From: JBMNFI01 sp050949225
Lineage (GTDB): Bacteria; Bacillota; Dehalobacteriia; UBA4068
NCBI GenBank assembly: GCA_050949225.1
Contig: JBMNFI010000001.1
Coordinates: 62,001 to 126,000 of the forward strand
Direction: 5' to 3'
DNA length: 64,000 nt
Shown: piece by piece, positions 34,984-43,300 of the stretch
Layout: the number at the start of each line of letters is the position of its first letter
Position numbering within the stretch: the stretch's first letter is position 1
Translations under genes and position numbers: made by a program
The notes under the pieces: model-generated
What the model saw: only the letters and a program-made list of their open reading frames with translations
Database searches by the model: none
What the model was told of the DNA's origin: nothing

Positions 34984-35487
34984 ATGGTCTCAATGGCGAT
35001 TGTTTTAGCTTTAATGGTGGCCTTTTGTGCGGCTGCCGTGATGATTAAAAATTTGGTAAAGGCGGCTATCTCATTAGCTTTGGCCAGTGTGTGTTTGACC
35101 GTTGTCCTCTTCATGCTAGGAATTCATTGGGCGGCTTTATTTGAGCTTTCGGTATGTGCGGGTTTGATTACGGTAATTTTTGTTAGTGCTATCAGCTTGA
35201 CTGTCCCGCATAAAAAAGAAGAGGAAAAAAAGATTGCGGCAACTCGCCTCAAACGTTATATTCAACTGCCATTTGTATTGGTTATTATCATGCTCGTAGC
35301 AGGGTTTACTTTAATGATGGGCTCTTCAACTGAACTTTTGCCTACAGTTTCTCAATCCGGCAGTTTTAGTGTCTTTAAAGAGATCTTCTGGCATAACAGA
35401 CAGATTGATATCCTAGGACAGATCATCGTAATATTATCTGGTGTGTTTGCAGTTGTGATCCTGTTTAAGGAGAGTGATAAACCATGA
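34984..35487 (+). CDS. NuoJ-like membrane subunit
   Basis: 167 residues with about five membrane helices. The central stretch IHWAALFELSVCAGLITVIFVSAI matches the NuoJ region containing the pi-bulge helix that links the Q module to the pumps. Compared with Mbh, where MbhD and MbhE split this function, here it is one chain as in complex I. Good AAAGGAGG site; overlaps the next gene by 4 nt. Confidence 0.82.
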   Translation: MVSMAIVLALMVAFCAAAVMIKNLVKAAISLALASVCLTVVLFMLGIHWAALFELSVCAGLITVIFVSAISLTVPHKKEEEKKIAATRLKRYIQLPFVLVIIMLVAGFTLMMGSSTELLPTVSQSGSFSVFKEIFWHNRQIDILGQIIVILSGVFAVVILFKESDKP

Positions 35488-35792
35488 GTATGTACGCATT
35501 TATGATTTTGATAGCCGCTCTTTTAATTATAGTTACAGGGATCTTTTGTTTAATTTATACGCGTAATATTATCAGGGTAATTATTGGAATTGAAATTGCC
35601 ATGAAGGCAGTTACACTGGTACTTGCTCTGGCAGGCTGGATTAATGGCATGTATGCGCTGGTACAATCTTTTATTATTACCATGATTGTTGTCGAGGTTG
35701 TAGTGGCTGTGGTCGCCGCCGGTTTGGCCATTAGTATTTATCGCAAAACGGGTTCTTTGGATACACGGAAAATCAACAATCTGAAGGGTTAG
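35484..35792 (+). CDS. NuoK/MrpC-like membrane subunit
   Basis: 102 residues, three membrane helices. Both glutamates that carry protons in NuoK appear to be kept: one in IGIEIAMKA and one in MIVVEVVVAVVAAGLA. The length matches NuoK (about 100). ATGA overlap with the NuoJ-like gene shows coupling. Confidence 0.87.
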   Translation: MSMYAFMILIAALLIIVTGIFCLIYTRNIIRVIIGIEIAMKAVTLVLALAGWINGMYALVQSFIITMIVVEVVVAVVAAGLAISIYRKTGSLDTRKINNLKG

Positions 35793-35803
35793 TGTGATTT
35801 ATT

Positions 35804-36127
35804 ATGAGTTATCTTCTTTTATTATCCCCACCTATAGTATTTATTGTTTTTCTGGCTTTAGGATTTCTTTTCTCCTATTTGGGCAGTTTAACAGGAGCGG
35901 TGGGTAGTGAATCGGCCGGTAAATATACTTCATATGCCTGTGGACAGGGGAATGTTCCCAATCGAGTCAGTCCTGATTATTCACAGTTTTTCCCATATGC
36001 CTTTTTCTTTACCATTATGCACGTTTTGGTTTTAGTTTTAGCGACTGTACCAAATGATGTTTTACTGTTGCCGTTAATTTATCTGGGTATAGGCTTTTTA
36101 GCACTCTTTATTTTGTTCCGGAGGTGA
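35804..36127 (+). CDS. NuoA-like membrane subunit
   Basis: 107 residues, three helices. The loop YACGQGNVPNRVS aligns with the NuoA loop YECGFDP (Cys kept, Glu lost), and FFPYAFFFTIMHVLVLVLA aligns with NuoA helix 2. The acidic DxE of NuoA helix 2 is here HxL, so two proton-carrying residues are missing. No NuoA counterpart is known in Ech, Mbh, Hyc or Hyf, which makes its place inside this operon notable. The ribosome binding site is weak. Homology is judged from loop pattern, size and position between K-like and B-like genes. Confidence 0.75.
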   Translation: MSYLLLLSPPIVFIVFLALGFLFSYLGSLTGAVGSESAGKYTSYACGQGNVPNRVSPDYSQFFPYAFFFTIMHVLVLVLATVPNDVLLLPLIYLGIGFLALFILFRR

Positions 36128-36131
36128 TTTA

Positions 36132-36710
36132 ATGGTTCGCAATATCATAAACAAAGCTATTGACTGGTCGAGAAGAAAGTCACCTTGGATTATTCACTTT
36201 AATGCCGGTGCTTGTAATGGCTGTGACATTGAAGTTGTCGATGCCTTGACGCCTAAATATGATTTGGAACGTTTAGGAATGCTGCAACGTGGTTCTCCGA
36301 GACATGCTGATGTATTGGTTTGTACCGGTGCGGCTACTTTGCAGACACGTGATCGACTTAAAAGGATTTATGAACAGATGCCGGAGCCTAAATTTGTGCT
36401 GGCTGTGGGTACTTGTGCCTGTTCCGGTGGTATTTTTGATGACTGTTATTGTGTAAGCGGCGGTATTGATACAGTGATACCTGTTTCCGCTTATATTCCC
36501 GGTTGTGCAGCAAGACCAGAGGCTATTTTGGATGCTGTTGTTAAGCTGCTGGATAATTTGGAGGCGCAGCAAAAAGCCACAAAAATTGAACCGGTTTTGC
36601 AAATGCCCACTTATGAGTTGGAAAAAATTGCTGAGGCTAGTAACGCAGCAAAAGAGGATATACTGGCAGATGAGAGAAAGGAAGATACCAATGCCGATAA
36701 CGCCAACTGA
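36132..36710 (+). CDS. NuoB-like hydrogenase small subunit
   Basis: 192 residues. Carries the proximal [4Fe-4S] cluster next to the active site. The four cysteine ligands are in GACNGCDIE, GTCACSGG and PGCAARPE, the pattern of group 4 small subunits and NuoB. A hydrophilic tail of about 40 residues, ending DERKEDTNADNAN, is an unusual extension. A strong GGAGGTGA site overlaps the end of the NuoA-like gene region. It overlaps the NuoC-like gene by 20 nt. Confidence 0.93.
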   Translation: MVRNIINKAIDWSRRKSPWIIHFNAGACNGCDIEVVDALTPKYDLERLGMLQRGSPRHADVLVCTGAATLQTRDRLKRIYEQMPEPKFVLAVGTCACSGGIFDDCYCVSGGIDTVIPVSAYIPGCAARPEAILDAVVKLLDNLEAQQKATKIEPVLQMPTYELEKIAEASNAAKEDILADERKEDTNADNAN

Positions 36711-37227
36711 TGCACAGTCTATTCAAGAAAAACTTGTAAATAAATTTCCTATTTTAGATGGGAAAATAGATATCCCTCGTGCTAACCGTATTCATGTTGA
36801 GCCGGTGGGTAAGACTGAATTTGAGGCACTTTTAGATTATGTTTATGAGGATTTAAAATTTGATGTTTTCCATGTGGTGGTCGGTTTGCATACCGGTGAT
36901 AATTTGGAATTTGCATACATTTTATCCAATCGTAAGGATAAGATATTATTAAATATTAAACAAATGGTACCAATCGCTAATCCTGTAATAAAAACAGTAA
37001 CTGATAAATACGTCAGTGCCCTTTGGCATGAAAGAGAACTGGTAGATTTACTGGGTGCGGTGGTTCAGGGATTACCGCATGGTTTAACGTATCCGTTGCC
37101 TGATGGTTGGCCTAAAGGAAATTATCCTTTGCGTAAGGATTGGAAAGTGGAGTATTTTGATAGAGAGACAATGACCTACAATCCGCCTGCCGCAATCGAA
37201 AAGGAAGGCAGCGAAAAAAAAGGTTAA
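36691..37227 (+). CDS. NuoC-like subunit
   Basis: 178 residues. Peripheral arm protein without cofactors that packs on the large subunit. The signature WHERELVDLLGAVVQGLPHG followed by GNYPLRKDWK corresponds to the NuoC motif. ATG at 36691 is chosen because GAAAGGAAG lies just before it; the frame is open further upstream in the NuoB-like gene but without a start context. NuoC and NuoD are separate genes here, unlike the fused HycE/HyfG. Confidence 0.92.
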   Translation: MPITPTDAQSIQEKLVNKFPILDGKIDIPRANRIHVEPVGKTEFEALLDYVYEDLKFDVFHVVVGLHTGDNLEFAYILSNRKDKILLNIKQMVPIANPVIKTVTDKYVSALWHERELVDLLGAVVQGLPHGLTYPLPDGWPKGNYPLRKDWKVEYFDRETMTYNPPAAIEKEGSEKKG

Positions 37228-37251
37228 GAAGCTTGTGGAGGATTAAATATC

Positions 37252-38457
37252 ATGAGTAAAAGAATTGTAATTCCCATCGGGCCTCAGCATCCGGCTTTGA
37301 AAGAGCCTGCTTGTTTTACCATCACTTTGGAAGGTGAAAAGGTTGTACAGGCGGTAGTGGGAGTAGGGTATAATCATCGTGGTTTAGAAAAGTCATGTGA
37401 GTCAAGGAATTTTATTCAGTGTCTTTATATTATCGAGCGGGTTTGTGGCATTTGTTCACATGCTCATTCCACAACCTTTCTGCAGGGGATAGAAGAGCTG
37501 GCGGGGATCGAAATCCCGCGGCGGGCTAAGTATATCCGTTGCTTAATGGGGGAACTGGAACGCTTGCACAGTCATTTGCTGTGGTTGGGTGTGGCCGGGC
37601 ATGAGATTGGCTTTGATACTTTATTTATGTATAGCTGGCGTGATCGTGAACGAGTGTTAGAAGTATTGGCTACCTTGGGAGGTAACCGCATTAATTATGG
37701 CATCAGTACCTTCGGTGGAGTAAGACGTGATTTGGATGATGATTATAAAGATGATATCCGTAAAATGTGTGATATAATGGAAGAGCAAAATAAGTATTAT
37801 ATTCAGCTGGCTTTAGGGGAGACGACCTTAGAGTCTCGGTTATCGGGAATTGGTAAATTATCACATGATGAATGTCTTTATTATGGGGCAGTAGGTCCGG
37901 TTGCTCGTGCGGCAGGAGTTGCTGAGGACATTCGTAAGGATGAGCCTTATGCCGCTTATGATGAAATTCCTTTTGAACTTCATACAGATACCCATGCCGA
38001 TGTTTTTGGGCGCACAGTAGTACGCTTATTGGAAATGGGTGAAAGCGTCAAGGTTATCAGATATATTTTAGACAATATTCCTGATGGCGATTTTTGCGTT
38101 AAGACACCTCGTAAGATAGCTGCCGGTGAAGTGATCAGTCGTTATGAAGCGCCGCGGGGTGAGGATGTTCACTTTATCAGAACCAATGGTTCTGACAAGC
38201 CGGAAAGGATACGTGTCAGGGCACCTTCAGAGGCTAATTGGCATGGTATGGCTCATATGCTGGAGGGGGATTATCTGGCGGATGTGCCGATTATTGTGGC
38301 GGCCATTGATCCTTGTTATTCTTGTACGGATCGTGCTGTGATAATTGATAATAATGATGATGGTACACGCACATTGATGGACTGGAAGTCTTTGCGTCAA
38401 TATAGTATTGACTGGTATAAAAAACGTGGTGTGAATCTTAGTAAAATCAAGATATAA
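37252..38457 (+). CDS. NuoD-like [NiFe] hydrogenase large subunit (group 4)
   Basis: 401 residues. Holds the catalytic centre. The N-terminal CxxC is RVCGICSHAH (Cys65 and Cys68); the C-terminal pair is DPCYSCTDR (Cys355 and Cys358). All four ligands of Ni are thus present, so this is an active-type hydrogenase rather than a NuoD. A 40-residue tail follows Arg361, as expected of a precursor cut by a maturation protease, whose gene closes the operon. GPQHPALKEP and NHRGLEK are family features shared with NuoD. Strong GTGGAGGA site. Confidence 0.95.
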   Translation: MSKRIVIPIGPQHPALKEPACFTITLEGEKVVQAVVGVGYNHRGLEKSCESRNFIQCLYIIERVCGICSHAHSTTFLQGIEELAGIEIPRRAKYIRCLMGELERLHSHLLWLGVAGHEIGFDTLFMYSWRDRERVLEVLATLGGNRINYGISTFGGVRRDLDDDYKDDIRKMCDIMEEQNKYYIQLALGETTLESRLSGIGKLSHDECLYYGAVGPVARAAGVAEDIRKDEPYAAYDEIPFELHTDTHADVFGRTVVRLLEMGESVKVIRYILDNIPDGDFCVKTPRKIAAGEVISRYEAPRGEDVHFIRTNGSDKPERIRVRAPSEANWHGMAHMLEGDYLADVPIIVAAIDPCYSCTDRAVIIDNNDDGTRTLMDWKSLRQYSIDWYKKRGVNLSKIKI

Positions 38458-38480
38458 TTAATTAAAGAAAGGAACTGGCG

Positions 38481-39416
38481 ATGGCTCTCACAGTTTTCCA
38501 CATGTTAATATTTCCGGGCTTGTTGTTTTTAAGTGCTTATGCCATACTCTTTGAGTTCTTGGATCGATATGTTCATGCCCGCCTGCAAAATCGTCAGGGA
38601 CCTCCTTTTTATCAGCCGGTTGCCGACTTTATTAAGTTGGTCAGTAAGGAAACTATTATTCCTGATGATGCGGATAAACCCGTTTTTAAGGCTTTGCCGA
38701 TTTTTGCCTTTGCAGCTGTCACAACTGCATTTATATACATACCGGTTTATTCCATAAACTCACTTTATCCCATGGAAGGCGATTTGATTATCGTTTTGTA
38801 TCTCTTAACTATTCCAACCTTCATCTTCTTTTTAGCCGGCTGGTTTTCCTCAAGTGTTTATGCCACTATTGGTGCGGTAAGAGCCGTGACGCAGCTGTTT
38901 TCTTACGAAGTACCTCTTTTTATGTCGCTTTTAGCTCCGGCTATCTTAGCTGATACCTGGTCAATTTCCGGGATAGCGGCTTTTTATGCTGCCAATCCTT
39001 TGTATATCTTGATCAATCTACCGGCCTTTTTCGTGGCCATTATTTCTATACAGGGTAAGCTAGAGCGAGTTCCTTTTGATTTACCGGAGGCGGAAACGGA
39101 GATTGTGGCGGGTACTTTTACCGAATACAGTGGACGTTTTTTAGCGATGTTTCGTTTAGCAATTGACATAGAGCTAGTGGTGGTTTCCGCTCTGATCGCA
39201 GCGATTTTCTTCCCGTTTTTCTCCGCTAACCCTGTTTTATGCTTTGTTTTCTTCGTGATCAAGACTTTAATTGTCTTATTTATACTGGCTTTATTCAGGT
39301 CAGTGATGGCCAGGATACGCATTGAGCAAATGATTATCTTTTGCTGGAAGGTGTTGGCACCTTTGGCCTTGTTGCAGATTTTAGTTAACTTGCTGGTAAA
39401 GGGGGCGCTATTATGA
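38481..39416 (+). CDS. NuoH/EchB-like membrane anchor subunit
   Basis: 311 residues with about eight membrane helices. It connects the peripheral arm with the pump modules. Conserved parts are RLQNRQGPPFYQPVADFIKL, the loop VPFDLPEAETEIVAGTFTEYSG and LFRSVMARIRIEQ. In complex I this subunit forms the quinone cavity; no quinone use is implied here. AAAGGAA site; overlaps the ferredoxin-like gene by 4 nt. Confidence 0.93.
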   Translation: MALTVFHMLIFPGLLFLSAYAILFEFLDRYVHARLQNRQGPPFYQPVADFIKLVSKETIIPDDADKPVFKALPIFAFAAVTTAFIYIPVYSINSLYPMEGDLIIVLYLLTIPTFIFFLAGWFSSSVYATIGAVRAVTQLFSYEVPLFMSLLAPAILADTWSISGIAAFYAANPLYILINLPAFFVAIISIQGKLERVPFDLPEAETEIVAGTFTEYSGRFLAMFRLAIDIELVVVSALIAAIFFPFFSANPVLCFVFFVIKTLIVLFILALFRSVMARIRIEQMIIFCWKVLAPLALLQILVNLLVKGALL

Positions 39417-39778
39417 ACAAGAGAATCCCTGGAAAAATTTCTAAGTTTGCTTTGGGACATTTATTCAAAAAACCGGCTACTATTGAATATCCTTTAGGTC
39501 CTCTCAAAGTGGAGGATAATTATCGTGGTCGTTTGTATTTTAACGCTCAAGATTGTATTGGTTGTAAACTTTGTGTGCGTGATTGCCCTTCGAACGCTAT
39601 TAAAATTAATAATGTTGGCAGCAAAGAAGAGAAGGTTTTTGAAATGGATTTGGATTTAGGCAGATGTATTTTTTGCGCACAATGTGCGGAAAGCTGTCCT
39701 AAAAAATGTATTTCTTTTTCTCAAGAAATTGAACTGGCAACCCTTGATAGGGATAGTTTGAGGTTGAAACTTAAATGA
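39413..39778 (+). CDS. NuoI-like 2[4Fe-4S] ferredoxin subunit
   Basis: 121 residues. Two cluster motifs, CIGCKLCVRDCP and CIFCAQCAESCP, for two [4Fe-4S] centres. It would take electrons from ferredoxin and pass them through the NuoB-like cluster to the NiFe site (or the reverse). The absence of NuoEFG-type NADH-handling genes makes ferredoxin the most likely partner. Both ends overlap neighbouring genes by 4 nt. Confidence 0.94.
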   Translation: MNKRIPGKISKFALGHLFKKPATIEYPLGPLKVEDNYRGRLYFNAQDCIGCKLCVRDCPSNAIKINNVGSKEEKVFEMDLDLGRCIFCAQCAESCPKKCISFSQEIELATLDRDSLRLKLK

Positions 39779-40260
39779 AATGGCATGAATATCTTAAATT
39801 GCAGCTAAAAAATAGCCGACGCCCGGTAATTGTGGGTGTCGGTTCAGAATTGAAATCTGATGATGCAGTGGGAAAATTAGTGGCGGATCTTTTGACCAAA
39901 CAATTAGCTGATTGTGAGCAGGTTCTGGTACTTTATGGCTCAACTGCCCCGGAAAATTGTACCGGACAGATTAAAAAATTTGCTCCTGATCATGTTTTTA
40001 TGGTTGATGCGGCACATATGAATCTTGAGGCAGGTAAGATAGATATTATTGATTTAGAAAAAATCAAAAACATCTCTTTTAGCACACATATGCTGCCGCT
40101 TTCATTGATGCTCAACTATCTTTTAGAGGAAGTCGGTTGTTTGATTTCCCTAATCGGTATTGAGCCGGTTTCAACAGAATTTGGTTTTGAAATAGATCCT
40201 AAAGTACAGGAGGCGGCAAAGCAGTTAGTTGATGTATTTGTAAAAGCACTTATTCATTAA
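39775..40260 (+). CDS. HycI-type hydrogenase maturation endopeptidase
   Basis: 161 residues, HycI/HybD family. It removes the C-terminal tail of the large subunit after Ni insertion. The N-terminal motif IVGVGSELKSDDAVG contains the Asp that senses nickel; MVDAAHM has the second Asp and STHMLPLSL the His. Being encoded at the end of the operon supports real processing of the large subunit. The gene is followed at once by a terminator. Confidence 0.93.
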   Translation: MKWHEYLKLQLKNSRRPVIVGVGSELKSDDAVGKLVADLLTKQLADCEQVLVLYGSTAPENCTGQIKKFAPDHVFMVDAAHMNLEAGKIDIIDLEKIKNISFSTHMLPLSLMLNYLLEEVGCLISLIGIEPVSTEFGFEIDPKVQEAAKQLVDVFVKALIH

Positions 40261-40276
40261 ATTGAGTTAATAAAAA

Positions 40277-40312
40277 AGAGGGTTCGGTCTTTAAAGACCT
40301 AACCCTCTTTTC
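40277..40312. terminator. Bidirectional terminator between hydrogenase operon and purL
   Basis: AGAGGGTT and AACCCTCT frame an inner GGTCTT/AAGACC with one mismatch (40285). A-tract on the left and T-tract on the right allow use from both strands, ending both the hydrogenase operon and the convergent purL. Confidence 0.88.
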
Positions 40313-40328
40313 ATCTATTTACTTATAT

Positions 40329-43300
40329 TTATTTAAAATAGTTGATGCCGGATTGAAAAATTGGTTGGATTTTTTGATCAGGTATATTGATCATGACATC
40401 AGGCCACATGCGTTCATTATGTCCCATTTTGCCTAGAATGCGACCATCAGGACTGGTGATACCCTCAATGGCATAATCAGAGCCATCGGGGTTATCAGCA
40501 TAAGCCATGGAGGCCTCGCCCAGGGGGTTAACGTACTGACTGAAAATTTGTCCCGCTTCGGCCAGTCGTTGCAGCTCGGCAGGGGGCGCCACGAAACGTC
40601 CTTCACCATGTGAGATGACAAGTGGATAAATTTCGTGCTGATCACAGCAGGCGGCCCAAGGAGAGAGATTAGAGACCATTTTAGTTTTGACCACAGAGCT
40701 GATATGACGGCCTATGGTATTAAAGGTTAGTGTGGGGGAGGTGGATTCAATACTTCTTATTTTACCGTAAGGAACCAGACCCAGCTTAATCAGAGCTTGA
40801 AAACCATTACAGATGCCTAAAATTAAACCGTCATTTTGCTCTAGATGTTCTGTGATGGCTTCCTGAACATAAGGATTTCTAAAAATTGCAGTGATGAATT
40901 TACCGGAGCCTTCCGGTTCATCCCCAGCACTGAAACCACCGGGAATGGCGATAATTTGGCTGTTTTTAATGGCAGCAGCTAAAGCAGTGAGCGATTCTTC
41001 TATATCAGAAGGGCTGAGGTTTTTAAAAATCAGGGTTTGTACCTCGCCGCCGGCCAACTGAAAAGCTTTGCTTAGATCATATTCACAATTGGTGCCGGGG
41101 AAAACCGGCAAGAGAACCTGCGGCTTCGTGATTTTGATCGCTGGTTTTACCACAGATTGTGCCTGATAATTTAAGGTGGGAACAAGTGAAGGATTTTTCG
41201 GTTCATAATGGCTGGGGAAAATATCCTCCAACGGTTTTTGCCAAGCGTCCAGGCATTCTTTAAGAGGCAGAATCAGATCATTGATATAGATGGCCTTTTC
41301 AGTACGGGTTTTCCCCAGATATTGGTAAAAAACTTCATCAAATAGTTGAGGGAGCTCTTGAGCCGCAACCTGACGATGATCTATTTCAATTATCAAAGAC
41401 CCCGGATCAGGCATAAATAGCAGGTTGCCGGTCCATTCATCTTCAAAAGTTACGCCAATTTGATTACCAAAAGCCATTTTGCTGACCGCGGCGGCGATTC
41501 CGCCTTGATCAATGGTTTGAGCAGACAATACCAGTCCCTTTTGCATTAATTTATGCAGCAAACGATAGCCGCTCAAAAGTTCATCAAAGTTTGGTATCTC
41601 ATTAATGTCACAAGTTACAGGTAAAAGAAGCAGGTGATTGCCGGCTCCTTTAAATTCCGGTGAAAGGATTTTTTGAGCATCTTGGATAGTTTGTACGGCA
41701 AAGGAAATTAGGGTAGGTGGAACGTTTAAATCTTTAAAAGAGCCGGACATGCTGTCTTTGCCGCCTATAGCTGGTGCTTTGAAAGCTTCTTGAGCTGCGA
41801 AGGCACCCAAAAGGGCGGCAAACGGTTTGCCCCATTTTTGCGGGTCATCTCCCAGCTTTTCAAAATATTCCTGGAAAGAAAGACGGATTCCATCCGGGCT
41901 GCCACCCATGGCAACTATCTTAGCGATTGATTCTACGACCGCATACATGGCACCATGATAAGGGCTCCAAGTGGCCAAAGTGGGATTATAACCAAATGAC
42001 ATTAAGCTGGCAGTGCTGCATTCAGCATTTAAGAGAGGAAATTTAGCAGCCATACCGCAAGCAGGTGTCAATTGTGTTTTTCCGCCGTAAGGAAAGAGTA
42101 CTGTATTGGCTCCTACAGAGCTGTCAAATTGTTCTGCCAGACCTTTTTGGGAAGCATTATTAAGCTGACTAAGATTGTCCAGCCAAGATTGTTTAAGATT
42201 ATCCTCATCCACAAAATCAGGCGTGCGCAGAAAGTAATTTTCAGTCGGAGAGGCAGAGACGACTTCAACAGCCATTTCCTGCTCAACACCGTTAGTATCG
42301 AGAAAATCACGGCTGATATCCACGATGGTTGTCCCTTGCCAAGACATTTGCAGGCGGTTTTTATTGGTAACTTGAGCAACGACTACTGCCTCTAAGTTTT
42401 CTTCGGCAGCCAGGGCGAAGAATTTTTCTACATCTTGGGCATCTAGAACAACTGCCATTCGCTCTTGTGATTCGGAGATAGCCAATTCAGTGCCATCTAA
42501 GCCGGCATATTTTTTTGGTACGGCATCAAGATCAATTTCCAGACCGGCGGTTAATTCGCCGATAGCCACAGAGACGCCTCCTGCACCAAAATCATTACAG
42601 CGCTTGATTAAACGGCTGGCAGCGGGGTTTCTGAATAATCTTTGTAGTTTGCGTTCGGTAGGCGGATTGCCTTTTTGTACTTCCGCACCACAAAGCAGCA
42701 AAGAATCCTCATCATGCTCCTTGGAGGATCCGGTTGCTCCGCCACAGCCGTCTCGACCGGTGCGTCCGCCAATAAGTATTACTTTATCACCGGCTTGCGG
42801 CTCAAGGCGACGCACATTTTCTGCCGGTGCGGCGGCAATCACAGCGCCTACCTCCATACGTTTGGCGATAAATGCCTGATCATAGAATTCGACGACTTGA
42901 CCTGTGGCTAAACCAATTTGATTACCATAGGAGCTGTAGCCACGGGCGGCCTCTTTAGTAATTTTGCGTTGGGGCAATTTACCGGGTAATGTTTCAGAAA
43001 TCGCTTGGCGGGGGTCTCCGCTGCCTGTTACGCGCATTGCCTGATATACATAGGAACGACCGGAAAGAGGATCCCGAATTGCACCGCCCAAGCAAGTAGC
43101 AGCGCCACCAAAGGGCTCGATTTCAGTGGGATGATTATGTGTTTCATTTTTGAACATTAACAGCCATGGTTCATTTTTGCCATTGATTTTTAGATCAACT
43201 TTGATGCTGCAGGCATTAATCTCCGGTGAGATATCCAAATCATCCAGATAGCCCCTTTTCAGCAGATCTTTGGCAGCAAGAGTAGCAATGTTCATCAAAG

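Noticed and set aside
30137..40260. Ordinary respiratory complex I (Nuo) operon
   Set aside because: No NuoE, F or G, and the D-like subunit has both CxxC pairs of a NiFe site plus a cleavable tail and a protease gene, which NuoD lacks.
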